Source: Sclerotinia nivalis (taxonomy: Eukaryota > Ascomycota > Leotiomycetes > Helotiales > Sclerotiniaceae). From it: a DNA stretch of 64,000 nucleotides. The notes under the pieces were generated by a model. The model did not search any database. It was not told where the DNA came from and saw only the letters and a program-made list of their open reading frames with translations. A program made the translations under genes and the position numbers. The DNA lies in assembly GCA_029531795.1 (NCBI GenBank), contig JAPEIS010000002.1, forward strand, positions 2,046,001 through 2,110,000, given 5' to 3'. Shown here one piece after another: positions 45,008-56,700 of this stretch. Position 1 is the stretch's first letter. Each line of letters starts with the position of its first letter.

Positions 45008-45810
45008 GGTGGTGGTGGTATTTTCAGGTTTCTTTCGGGGGTTTGGCGGGTGAGCTTGAGCGGTTCTGTTATGGTGTGCTGGTTAAGTATTCAATGAGTC
45101 TACTGACTTTCAGGATCTGTGTCAGACATTTTGTGTGTTTTTGGGCAGAAGGAGTTATGTAGTACAAAGTTTCCATAGGTCGTAAGACACTCAGGTAATT
45201 CACGGTACACCCAACAGTCTTTGTAGGCCATGCCCAAAAATTCACAAGACTATATTTAAAAGATCCAGGCGCTGTTGTGGACAGATGACCCCCTTCCACG
45301 ATGCTACGCCTCAGCCTTGCATCGGTACAATCCCAGACTAGAGTAAGCAAACCATATTATACGCCGAAGGTGCTTTTACTATGCGGCGTAACAAGATCAA
45401 CGGGTGGGCTCTGAATACAATTTTGCCATTGGCCAAAGTAGCAAACAAACAGTTTTCATTCGACAGAATGCCCTCGGCAACAGCCCGTTTTTAACCTTTG
45501 TTACACCTGCTATGCAGATCTCCTTAAAATATCTCTAGATAAAAAGTATCGGGCACAGTTGCTCATGGAAATGTTAAGCAGGATTTCTGATCGTTCTACC
45601 ACTGACTTTCTAAGACACTGTACGTTTGCTTCTTTCAGATTCGCATTCAATGATACAGAGCGAGAGGAAGGACAAAAATAAGTTAGATATTGATTGAATG
45701 ATCACCTGCATATCCCCATCCAGCCTATATAATTGCCATACACTGACTATGTAGATCGTCATCGGCTATCCATTGCCTACTAACCGAGCCCCATAGAGAC
45801 CACCGTAGAA

Positions 45811-47593
45811 TTATTTTGTCTCAACACCGTCTTGACTAACAGTCTTAGACCTCTTGTCCGCCAACCCGAATTCGTTTACTTTCTCATTCCGTAGCTTAAT
45901 ATGCTTCTCTAGAAATATGCAGAGAAACCCAAAACAAGACATAGCAGCAACTATCAGCCAGATGAACCGTAGAGCATTTCATATACCTCGATGACTTGAG
46001 ATTTGGTGGTAGCTGGTAGTGCATTAATCGTGCCCTTGTTTGCATACGCGTATGCCTGTCCATTAGCCATCAAGCTCCGCACTGATTGGCCCTCCACTAT
46101 GCTCAAATACCTATTGATTTGACTGTTAAAGACGACAGAAGCGATAGTCAATCCCCATACAAAGCCAAAAGAGCTTATGAACGAATAAGTGCCAGTAGCA
46201 ATTGCAACGTTTTCCTCGGGCAATGGCACAAGTGTCGAGATCAATGTGGATGTGAAAACAAGGCCTGAGCCACAAGACGTAATGACTTGATAACCAATTC
46301 ATTTTCTACTGCTAGATGATGCGTTTAAAGTGAAGAAAAGTCCCGTTCTGATGGCACTTAATGCAAATCTGATCTATTGTAGAGGGATATATTGACCGGT
46401 TCTGGATATAAATGCACCGCCAAGGTCCCCAAATGGAATAATAACGAGCGCGAATGGAAGATAGTAGAAGCCGGAATTGAGAGGTGACTTTTCTTTGACT
46501 GCTTGGAAGTAGGTAGGAAGGAAGTAATTAGTCGCTGGTAACAACAGATCCGAGAAAGATGAGAACGTAGCTGACAGCAGACGTGCGGTGTTTAAACAAC
46601 CTGGGTGGCATGGTCGGCTGTTTACAAAATCGAGGCAAAGACTCGTAAACGTGGAATGCCGCCCATCCCAGGGTTCCGAGAACCAAAGGAAGAATTATAT
46701 GACACGTTCCCCAAGGAAACTAGGAACCACCCATCACAAGACCGAACAGTACCGATATTATACTCAAGATAAAAATAACATTTCCTGTAAAGTCAACCTG
46801 CGCCAGCGCGTGCTTCCAGTTTAGATTTCGTAGGTATTTCACATTGAGACATAGTAGGATAATGGCGAGCCCTATAGCTGACACGAGGAGATTGATCCAA
46901 AAGACCCATCTCCAATTCGACTGAGCCAGCGCACCTCCAATAATAGGAGCTGCTGTTGAGCCAACGGCTGCCATTGAAAGTACGCCGTTCAAATAAGGGC
47001 ATCGATGGCGCAATGGAACGACATCGCAGAGGATGATATCCGCTAGAACGTATAACCCACTCGTTTCCTAAACCTTGCATGGTACAGGCAGCGATCAGCA
47101 TTTTGAATTTTCGCACCACCGGCGATTCCGCTTTCTAAAGCAAAAAGAAATAGTGAGAATAGCATAGGGGTTCAACAGCCGAAGATGTTTGACAACTGGG
47201 CGAAAAGTGGTTGTGTTGCTGTAGATCCAAACGAAAATTCATTAATAACCCCTAAGATATCTATAGTTAGCGATATCCGACGCTCAGATGAACCTGAGAT
47301 CTCACGGGGGGTATAACATACAGATATAATCATGACCCCCACCAATTCCTCGAGCAATTGTAGGAAGAGATGTCGTCACAATGGTCGCATCAATAGAGGA
47401 CATAAGTGACAGTATCAGTAACGTGAAAAAGACCCTTATAACGTCCCACGAGTGTCGAAAAGTATACAAATCTTTGACCTCTTCTTTCATTTATGTCTTC
47501 GATGTCCTTCTTGGCCTTTTTTCGAGGTGCACATGTTGCTCTGGGTCTCCAGATACGGAAAGATGTTCTGTTTGGGCTAGCTCTGTCTGACAT
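45811..47593 (-). pseudogene. MFS drug:H+ antiporter (14-TM type), pseudogene
   Basis: Fragments in all three minus frames spell out a DHA2-type efflux pump. In order they include DVIRVFFTLLILSLMSSIDA, TIVTTSLPTIARGIGGG, STATQPLFAQLSNIFG, VPLRHRCPYLNGVLSMAAVG, APIIGGALAQSNWRWVFWIN, NYFLPTYFQAVKEKSPLNSG, a RTGQY loop and a C-terminal FIWLIVAAMSCFGFL helix with a basic tail. One intron (47252-47321) still splices correctly. Lesions include a stop TGA at 47172-47174, a stop TAG at 46720-46722, at least two frameshifts between 46990 and 47120, one near 46535 and one near 45960. The N-terminal MSDRAS frame (47593) is also out of phase with the first helix, although the ATG at 47490 could be the original start. 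Such pumps often sit in secondary-metabolite clusters. Confidence 0.85.
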
Positions 47594-47694
47594 TCTCGTG
47601 ATGTTTTTACCTGTAACTTGGAGAAGTAGCATTGGAGAAGAATATAAATGAAGCTTTATATTTTAGACTACAGGTAAATACAGATCGGCACCTT

Positions 47695-48071
47695 GTCTTA
47701 TTCAGTAATCAGGTGATTATTAGATACTTTTTGCTCTGGTGGGTAACTTCGGCCAGTTAATCGTAGGCGCTGTTTTCGCCGGGCAGCTCGACACTGGCAT
47801 AAATGCTTCGTTCATGCTCAGCTAGATTGGCAGTAGTCAATACTGGTACAACCGCGTGCGCACCGAGATCGATGGTATGGTAAAAAAAAGTACGCGCTAG
47901 ATCTTTCCATGCCTTTGATGCAACGCTTCGAGGCCATTCCAAAGTTCCCTCTCCTGGGCTATTGTCTCAGGGATAGCATTCGCCTACAGCTGTTGAGAAC
48001 CATTTACCGCCGCAATATCGACGACGGGGATGTAAAGATTAGTGGAAATGAGGTTATCTCAGTGGAGCGTT
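47695..48071 (+). pseudogene. Cytochrome P450 fragment, relic
   Basis: This is a degraded piece of a fungal P450 on the plus strand. The first frame reads ILFALVGNFGQLIVGAVFAG followed by QLDTGINASFML, the I-helix oxygen-binding region (AGQLDT), and then WYNRVRTEIDGMVKK. A frame change then gives IPKFPLLGYCLRDSIRLQLL, which is the K-helix region, with DSIR where functional P450s have ExxR. In-frame stops lie at 47706-47708, 47721-47723, 47823-47825 and 47898-47900. The N-terminal half and the heme-binding Cys region are missing, so the fragment is dead. It points away from the MFS pseudogene. Confidence 0.75.
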
Positions 48072-48917
48072 CGTGGTAAGTATTTATCGCACCGTTTTTC
48101 CCTTCCCCATCTCCAGATCACATATGATACTTATTTATTTATACACAACCAATCAACCAATCATCCACCCACTCACCTTAATTCACAAACATCACTCTCG
48201 CTTACCCACTTACTTACTTCTCTCCTCCCCAAACCTCCCCCTCAAACCTAACCCCAACCGCCAACCCCCAAACCCCAGTCTTCAAAGCAAACATCTACAA
48301 AAGAATCATCATAATAACATATAATAACATATAACATATGATAAATAATATACTCTGAATACCTACCAACCTAATTAAAACAATATGTCTGTCTAACCAT
48401 CCCATCCCATCCCATCCATCACTCTCAAAATCCCCCTTCAACCCCCTCCTCCTCCTTTCAAACCCCTCTTCCGCCTTCAAACCCTTCCTCCCGCCCAAAA
48501 CCAAATTCAATCAATCAATACAAGAAGCGAACCCCAAAAAACTGAATGTACAATCAATATGCCATAATCGAAATTGTCCTTCTTTTTCTCCTTTCCCCTC
48601 GAAATTTCGTTTAGTTAAGTAATATACACACGCGTTCCGTTCCAATCATCGCTCATACATAACCATCCATAACATAGCGATCTTTGATGCCGTTGTGGGT
48701 AGCGGTTGAAACCCCATTTGCGTGCTAGTTTCTTTTACATAGCGTTAATCATGACATTTTATATCTCCTCATCAGAATCTTTATCCTCATCTACATCTCA
48801 TTGAGGGTAAGAACCCTGTGGGTACCGATAACCCTCAACTTCCGACCCCTTTCCAACGTATTCTCTCCGTACCGGGTCTCGGAGTCTAAGAAAGGCATCG
48901 TGACTCAACTCAAGAGT
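48072..48917. other. Low-complexity spacer
   Basis: The region is C/A- and C/T-rich, with ACCAATCAACCAATCATCC-like runs, (CATCC)n at about 48399-48420 and CCTCCTCC runs. No gene is seen. The right end is the 3' flank of the ceramide synthase gene. Confidence 0.6.
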
Positions 48918-50492
48918 CTACTTGATATTTTCCTTTCTATTCGTAACGGCATCCGTTTTCAATTCCGCTCCCGAACTCCTCCCATTAATCGAATTTCCAT
49001 TCAATTTAATCTTTGGCAGTGGGCCTTCCGACAAAGCCGCCTTAGCAGCCACAGCATCCACTCCTTGTCTAGCCAATTCATCTAACCTCTGTTCCTCCGC
49101 CAACTCATTCTCATCATTATCACTTCGATCATCCTCGACTATACTCATAAAGACGAATCGATATGCGATACGTAAGATATAGAATAACCAGAATAGATTG
49201 AGAGCTTGCAAACTTGCGAGGAGAGCGGTAGAAATGACGTGCGAGAGCTCACACTTGTATTGTTCCGTTTTCCAGTTCAATTCATAAGGTCCGACGGTCT
49301 TGAATTCGTTAAATTCTGAATAGAGAATTCTGAGATTGAGGTAATGTCGGAGGTAGATCCACGCGGCGATGAAGAATGCAAAGTATGGTCCTACAAGAGG
49401 GTGATCTAAGTAGTTGAGAGTTTTGGATGTCTGAAACAATGTTAGTGTGAGTTAAACGTGTTTGACTAAAAAGAATCATGCATACAGCTAGGAAGAAATC
49501 ACTGATATCATGAGTGACATAAACTGCCAATCCCATATATGTGAAATGAAAACGGTAGCTCAACCCAATAAGGAACAAAGACACAATATGATGCCCGACC
49601 AACTCTTTATAATCCTTCCTAGGTTTCTCCAAACCCAAACATAAAACTAGAGCTTGCTGTGCCCAGTATGCGGCCTGGAACAAATAATAGAACTTAAAAA
49701 TCCCCTCGTGTGTTTTGTGCGGGAACCCCTCATACATTCCGCGTGTATTGAAATACCAGACTGGTGTTCGACTCATGACGTATAAACCACAAGGACCAAG
49801 AATACCAAAGTATATAGCAGTGTACATTTGTTCCATAAATCTCGATTGTTTTGCCCTACTCTTCAATCCACTCTTGCGAGCCAATGGTCGAAGGAATTTC
49901 TGCATGATGAATTCCCGAGTGAAGGATAGAACCACAATGTAGAAAGAAACCAGAGCAAAATCCCACGGTCCTTTGCCATATTGAATTGGTGCTCCTGGTT
50001 CAGCACCTTCTTCTGGAGGAAGTTCATAAGCAGGGAAAATGAAATAGTGTAGGGGATTCGATTTGGTCGGGTTGACAGCGTATAAGGAGAGGACAGCTGC
50101 GACGATTGCCAGAGGCGTAACCCAAGTGTGTTTCAATGCATATCTCTTATATTGCTGCAAAAGTGTCTTTGCTTTCCGCCTTTTCGAAAATGGTTTCTTT
50201 CGATCTCTATCTGCCTGGGCCTAATTGACATCATATCCATCAGTACAAGCAATTGTCTGCGGAGAGAAGATGGAATAGTACTGACCTTAATTGTCCCAGA
50301 TGAAGGCGGTCTGATATCGACAGTTGCAAAAGCCGGCGCACCCGTGTCTCCAGCTCTAATCTCTCCACCTAACCCACTAGAACGACGTCGTATTTTTGGT
50401 TTATCAATACGACTCGGCGCATTGAGAGGCGTTAATTTATCCTGCTTCGCTGTCGACTCCAGCTGCGGGAAAGATTCGGTCATAGCAGGCAT
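48918..50492 (-). CDS. lag1: Sphingosine N-acyltransferase (ceramide synthase), Lag1/Lac1 family
   Basis: This is a polytopic ER enzyme that N-acylates sphingoid bases with acyl-CoA to make ceramide. It has 484 residues from exons 50492-50286, 50220-49486 and 49430-48918; introns are 65 and 55 bp with GTCAGT and GTATGC donors. The start is placed at MPAMTESFPQ. An upstream in-frame ATG at 50558 would add 22 residues, so the start is not certain. After a Ser/Arg-rich N-terminus come the first membrane helix (WVTPLAIVAAVLSLYA) and the TLC/Lag1 domain. Its active-site signature is GHHIVSLFLIGLSYRF then THDISDFFLATSKTLNY, containing the essential His pair and two Asp. The C-terminal tail is charged and cytosolic (EDDRSDNDENELAEEQR). 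All junctions are phase 0. Confidence 0.94.
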
Positions 50493-51525
50493 ATTTGGAG
50501 ACACGATGAACGACCAATCTTGTGAAACAATGAATGAGGAAACTTTAATGGTTCGCAATTCCTCAGAATACTAAAAAGTGGTCAATTATAATAGAAGTAA
50601 GTATCGCGATGCAATGATTCTAAAAAGCATACAATGGTGCAAAGAAAATGTAGAAAATGTAGAAGATATATGAATCGTTTACTTGGGGCATTCAACTTTT
50701 TTATCAGCCCCGAGCAAGTCGGACTAGTAGTCGGTACAGCAATGAGCTTAAAATTCATCTGAGATTCTCCGACATCCATATCCACCATCCGACCTCTTCC
50801 TTCAAACATCATTCCCCTGTCATCATTCATCAAAGAATACCTAGTCATTCAATTACAGAACAATGCACTTTAAAGAATTTACATCATCAATGCCATAATA
50901 GTAGTTTTGTTAAGTCGCAAACGATAATTCGAATCAAGGATATGCTTGAATAGGAATGAAATTGATCCAAAAAGAGCCATTCATCCGCTTTTGAGGTTTG
51001 GTTTTATCGAAGACTACTACTTCTTGTAGTCTAGTAGTATATCTTCATGAGAGGAATTTACTTATCTCAATTCCTTATCTGATAGTCACTCATTGGTCGG
51101 GTCGTGGTATTTGGCTCGTGGTTTTCGACTCGTAGTTTTTGGTTTCCAATTTTTCGATTCCTCGTTCGTGGTTTCTGGCTCTTCGTTTTCAACTAACAAG
51201 TCAATTGTGGATATATGCTTGGCAAATATAAAATAAAAGGGGGTATAATTTGAATATACAGCCGGCTAATGCTATGCTATGCTTGACGCAACTTTCGTCC
51301 AAAAATTCGTGGTCTCATGCCTTGATTACTACTATATGTACAATGCACCCGTAGTTCGTATACATTGCTTTGTGGTATCTATATCCATATCCTTTTCCTT
51401 CCTTCCCATATCCGATCGTAATTTTTTGGAACTCCTTTTTTGATGTCCCTATATATCAATATACAAATGCTCAAGTCCCAGCGCCACGCTCATGCTCAAA
51501 TCAAAATCGTACCATAGATGTCGTA
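50493..51525. other. Spacer between ceramide synthase and palH
   Basis: About 1 kb has no supported gene. It contains a T/G-rich segment around 51100-51190 with imperfect repeats of 'ctcgtggtttt' ('ggctcgtggttttcgactcgtag'). The left part is the ceramide synthase promoter and the right part the palH 3' region. Confidence 0.6.
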
Positions 51526-53754
51526 TCAAGGATCTCCCACCCTAGGCCGTCGTGGCGGTGCCGGTATAGTTGTTACTGGTAAACCATCTATAATTGAGGG
51601 GAGAGCTGGCGTGACAGGACTTCGAGCTTGGATAGGGCTGCTTCGCGAACTCGAAAAGTTGGGAGTTTGACGACTATTTACAAGAGTCGGTGAGGTAGTT
51701 GTATCTTCAAATCGCTGGTCTGTTTCTGATTGCACCGCCGTTGCAAATGATATGCTACCACGATGAGTGATAGAATGTCGTTGAAGACTATCTGGAGTGT
51801 AAGGGTCACTTGTTCTGGTGTGCTGATCACGTCCCGTGGTTTCACTCTCTATCTGAGATGGCCCTTCAGGTGCTGGTTGAATTGAATCTGAATCTGACCC
51901 CTCAGATTCCGTCGCGTTAGCACGTCTTCGGCTTGGTGCTGGAATCACAGTGAGAGGGAGAGGTTCTGTATTGACTGTCGGGCGTGTCTTTTCACGGAAC
52001 CTTTCTGCCTGGGCGGCAGCGAAACCTTCAATTCGGGCGCGCATGTCCCACCGGTTCGAAGATTCATGACTACTAAAAGGTATTGCAGGCTTCGCAGTAT
52101 GCAACGAAACTTCTGCTGGAGGCCCTTGGACTCGATGCCGAAAAGGATTGAGGGCATTCCAATGCCAATTCTGAGCACCCACTGCAACTATAGGGGCATT
52201 CTGCCTCTGCTTAATAATAACAGGCTTATCGGAGTCAGTCTCTTCATTGCTAATGGACCTGCTAATTGATATAGCTTCACTGTTACTTCTCGAGAGAGTT
52301 GTATTCCTACCAACGATGGGCGGAGTCGCATCACTGATGGGATGATACCTCACTGCATAGACAGTGCTCTCAGCGCTGGCAGTATCCGCCCTATTGATGG
52401 GTGTAGCAACAGGCTGGGGCCTAGTAGGCCATAATGGAGGGCGGGTTGTTAATAAATGTCTTCCTGTACGTTGATCGGAACCAGGCCCGGCCTCGAGATC
52501 GTTCGTAGCACGCGGCCTATAGCGGTTAGCCAGCCCAGACATTGCTGGCCAGGTAGAACCTGTAGCAGTCCCTCCCTTGTCATCGCTGTCTTTGCGAAAA
52601 TGCTTAGTCCAATCCGATGTTGGAGTGACCTCTAGCATCTCATCCCCGTCGAAGACTTCTCTTCCGAGCACTCCATCCTTCTTTTCATCCCTTTCTAGTG
52701 CTTCTATCCGCTCCACCCACTCCCATACCACCACGCTTGCTGCTGCTGCGCCAACCCACCGGACATAATCACCCCATGCAGCAAGTGTCGGCTTCGAGAT
52801 ATCAAGGACGAAGAAAACCACTGGTACCAACACTGATACCAGCGACAACAATGCCACAAGACATATATTCCGCATCTGCGGATGATAAAATGCGTAGCGC
52901 TTCTTTGAAATAGCATAGTAAATGACCCAAGCGCAGTATAGAAGACTCAGGGCGAGTTGGAAGAGATAAGTTAAGGCGGGTACAGCATCTGTAAAAAGGC
53001 GGGGTCGCGAATTGCCATTGTAGACGAAGTTGTTGAGGAGACTAAACAAAACATCCAGTGTGATTAAAGCAAAGCCCGTCCATTTGATTATAATTTTCTC
53101 CCGCTGTCGTGGGAATAATCTTATCAGAGTCTGGGCTTGCGCGAGCCACAGAAAGGTATCCGATATAACACGAATAATCTTGAGTTCCAAACCACCATCG
53201 ACTTCGTCTTGTAAGGCCGATGCATTCATAAACCCAAGCTCGTATTGTTCTTCTGCGACACGAAACGTATCTGCCGTCGCGATAGTTAGAGAGACTGCAA
53301 CCGTCAAGGCTGCAACCTTCTGTAGCCAGGGTCTTCCGCCAATGCCAATGCCCGCATCACTACCGGATGGACCGTTCGTAAATCCACGTCGTCCTAATAC
53401 TACAGCGCCTTGAACAAGGAATGTTCTTGGGGTAATCAAAAGCATTATGACTAGCATGTATGCAATTACGGTCGTAGCAGCGAGGGCGTAACATTCCGGT
53501 ATCGTGGAAGCGTAAAAGGGATCACGAAGATCGATGAACGACGCAGGACTGTTCGCACTGGTGATAACAATATCGGCCGTGCCTGTACATTCAGGACTGA
53601 AGATAGCATTGGTTGTGAGGGTAAAATATTCGGGTCCCCCAAGATTGATAACGCCATTGGAGGGAAGGGTGAAGGGTGTGCAATGGGGTCGAGTAACGGT
53701 TGTAGATGGAGTTGGCGAAGGCTTCAGGTTGTTGATTAATTGTCTGCGATCCAT
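51526..53754 (-). CDS. palH: pH-response sensor PalH/Rim21
   Basis: This is an intronless gene for a 742-residue plasma-membrane sensor of the ambient-pH (Pal/Rim) pathway, which leads to proteolytic activation of PacC/Rim101 under alkaline conditions. After an extracellular N-terminus (CTPFTLPSNGVINLGGPEYF, diagnostic of PalH) there are seven predicted membrane helices between about residues 88 and 355. These include ECYALAATTVIAYMLVIML, the conserved WLQKVAALTVAVSLTIATAD and LPFRQ-type loops around LIRLFPRQREK. The remaining half is a long hydrophilic, Ser/Thr/Pro-rich cytosolic tail with low complexity, which in the family interacts with the arrestin-like PalF. The length is close to that of Aspergillus PalH. 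The short unspaced ORF gives no ambiguity about the start (MDRRQLINNLKPSPTPS). Confidence 0.94.
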   Translation of the reverse strand: MDRRQLINNLKPSPTPSTTVTRPHCTPFTLPSNGVINLGGPEYFTLTTNAIFSPECTGTADIVITSANSPASFIDLRDPFYASTIPECYALAATTVIAYMLVIMLLITPRTFLVQGAVVLGRRGFTNGPSGSDAGIGIGGRPWLQKVAALTVAVSLTIATADTFRVAEEQYELGFMNASALQDEVDGGLELKIIRVISDTFLWLAQAQTLIRLFPRQREKIIIKWTGFALITLDVLFSLLNNFVYNGNSRPRLFTDAVPALTYLFQLALSLLYCAWVIYYAISKKRYAFYHPQMRNICLVALLSLVSVLVPVVFFVLDISKPTLAAWGDYVRWVGAAAASVVVWEWVERIEALERDEKKDGVLGREVFDGDEMLEVTPTSDWTKHFRKDSDDKGGTATGSTWPAMSGLANRYRPRATNDLEAGPGSDQRTGRHLLTTRPPLWPTRPQPVATPINRADTASAESTVYAVRYHPISDATPPIVGRNTTLSRSNSEAISISRSISNEETDSDKPVIIKQRQNAPIVAVGAQNWHWNALNPFRHRVQGPPAEVSLHTAKPAIPFSSHESSNRWDMRARIEGFAAAQAERFREKTRPTVNTEPLPLTVIPAPSRRRANATESEGSDSDSIQPAPEGPSQIESETTGRDQHTRTSDPYTPDSLQRHSITHRGSISFATAVQSETDQRFEDTTTSPTLVNSRQTPNFSSSRSSPIQARSPVTPALPSIIDGLPVTTIPAPPRRPRVGDP

Positions 53755-56700
53755 TTTCGACTGATTGGGGGCGGCCCGGCCGCTAATTGCTCATATAAAC
53801 TTAATATAAAGTTGTCGACATGTTAAGAATATTTCGGTTTCTCTAATGAAGATTGTTGTTGCGTTGGGATGAAAGATATATATTATGTGTTTATATATAT
53901 GTAAATGTGTATATGTGTATATTGCGTTGCGTTGCGATGTAATGTTCGTGTTCGTGAATAACGTAAATGAAGATCAACCAAGTATTTGAGTCGCTCAGGC
54001 TTTGTTGAATTCGAGAATCAAAAGCTGGAAAAGGGAGGGATGGGACGCTTGAAAGACAGAATGAGAATCACAATGACAATAAAATAGAGTTTGCTCACGC
54101 ATCAACTTGTCTTAGAAATGTATACAATAAAAAAAGGTATAGAGGTATTTTGAGATGAAGATGTGGTTGTTTATGTTTGGATTCATGAAGTGTTCGAGGT
54201 TAGTTTCATACAGGTTCTTGCTTAAACTGGTGGCAAGTCACAAGCAACAGGGTGTAGAGCGGTTGATTATAATGGATACTACACTACCTAGGCATGGACT
54301 ATAAGAGGTAATTAAAAGAGAGAAGATGCTGTGTTTGCGTAGGTAGTGTAATGCAATGCAGTTGCTGACGGGACCATCATTTTAACTTTATTTGTACGTG
54401 CATTTTTTCCCTTTCCAGGATTTGTTTTTGATTTCGAATCTCTCGGAATATTCAATTAAACTGACTACCCCTACCTAGTACCTACCTATCACTACCTAAA
54501 AATGATACAAATATTATTTATTGTCCAAGCCCCAGACGATCCGTTCTCACCCACACACCTTCCACCTTTCTTTCCCCTTCCCCTCTTTTTCCACAGACGC
54601 TCGAATGTTCCATATTAACTTGGATAGTGAGTATTTACTAGATAAGTCATCTCTAATTTAAGACACATTTTTCCAATTTGATCTGAAATCCAACTATCTA
54701 GTAGAGTAGGTGATGATATAAAGCAATACTTGAGTAGTCCCTAGGTAGGTAGTGATCATTGAATGAACATTGAGTATAACAAAAGTTACCTATGTAGAAC
54801 CTCTTTGGACTTCTATCTAGAGCACATTAGAATGCAATCGACTCGGACTCGGCCTTGTCATCGTCAAGTGCATCCAATTATCCTGTACTAATTGACCAAT
54901 CTACTTCCGCATCAGCTTATATTTTCTACTCTAGGTACACCTACCTGGTAGCCTTTACCTACTTGTCTTGATGTCCGATACTACGCTTCGCCACGGGTGA
55001 CGGGCCAGAATACAGCCGACAAACCATACTTAAGCCAGTCAATCTAAATCTTAAGCCAAAGCTAAAGCTATCTGGGTAATCTACATAGAGTAAGGTCGTA
55101 TTGTGCCATCGTGGCCAGTGAGAAACTTTACGATGGCTTGAAATTCTTCCACTTGTCGTTTCGTTTTATCCCACATATGGTTACAATAAGTATCAAAGAG
55201 CAGAAATCTCGTAACACGGTCGAAACCACATTGATGTCCGCATTCTGTTCTCATTCCGGACCTTTTCTTTCCCTTTCACCAGTGTTTGAATCTAATTAAA
55301 GTTTCAATGTGTTGAAGTTCAGAACATGCTAAGATGATCTCTTCTCAAAAATTATTCGAGGAACTGTAGAACCGTGGCTTTGCTTCATCTCATCGCCAAG
55401 TAACGGTTACATGCCTTGGAAGTGCGTTAGGGGAAAGCTTGGTGCTGTTAAGCTATTGGGGGGACGGTTTGGTGCTACGAAAAAAGTTGGGGAATTTGGG
55501 GGTAATCGGTTGAATTGGATCTCGGTAACTAATACTATAACACGTTCAGGTAGAGTTGGTGTTTCCACTGCCAACGAATTGACCGTGGAACCGATCATCA
55601 AGTCATGATTCGAGCTGACAGATCGATAAGAAGAATAAGAGCTCAAGTTCCTTTACCAAAAGAGTAATCTTACAACTTCAATATGATACCTATGATGTGG
55701 TCCAATGAAGACTTTAACCATCAATTAGCACTCGGCAAAAACTTGTTTCCATGTTTCCTCACAACGGCCTCTTTTCCCCTTCTCGAGTCTTGACAATGGA
55801 CATGATTCCGTCAAATGGGAGACGGGAAATCCGACCAGGAAAGGATATTACTTGGTCAGTTGATCGAGCATGCAAAGCATAAATTAATGACATTTCTGTG
55901 CCGCATGGCCCCCCTCCATCGGATAAATCCGGATGTATGTATGTGTACATAGCACATTTCTATATTATTACAGAGTTTTCTAGAGAAATGTAGTGCTACC
56001 ATACCAGTATACTAATTAAATAAGCATATGAGGGCCATCAGAAAACTTGAATGAGAACGGATAAGCGGGAAATACCTAGGCATATATCTAGAATGACAAT
56101 GAGATATCGAAGTTCTAAGGATTTAAGAAACCATTTCTACGGAGTTAAGATCTACAATATATTCACAACAACTGCTCGACAAGTGGGCTATCTCTATGCG
56201 ATTCAGTTTGATTATTCGAGCCGCACTTGAAATATTACTTCACAATGATTGATGTATCACTTATCCGATTCCGCAATCAACAAACAATAGAACTCAAGCC
56301 ACAGATAAGATCTTGTATAGATCAATTTTTGGCTTCCAAATGTTCCAGAATACTGTACGGAGTAGGTAGTTGTGGAAACATGCTTAAGTAAAATTGATGG
56401 AGAGGCTAGGAGAAATGAATTATGGGCACTTGCACAAGGTACATAAACCTTCTTGTTCCTTACGGTACTTCTGAATCCCCTTTAACTTTTAAGCAGCACT
56501 TCAGATAACTTTATAACGTAATGGCAATGTAGAATGTAGCTCTTTGATGACTTCATGATATCCTCACTTACTCGAGTACAATTCTGCCTAAGCAAACCAC
56601 TAGATGGGCTTGTCTACTTAGGTAAGACTCACATCAGGTAGGGGGTAAGTTCTTCGGAAACGAATTGCAGATTCAAACCCATGCCGCCCCGACCTACTGC

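Noticed and set aside
47757..47942. 61-codon minus-strand ORF
   Set aside because: It is the antisense shadow of the P450 relic on the plus strand.
50493..50558. Upstream ATG at 50558 as the ceramide synthase start
   Set aside because: It adds 22 residues unlike the family N-terminus. The ATG at 50492 is preferred, though not proven.
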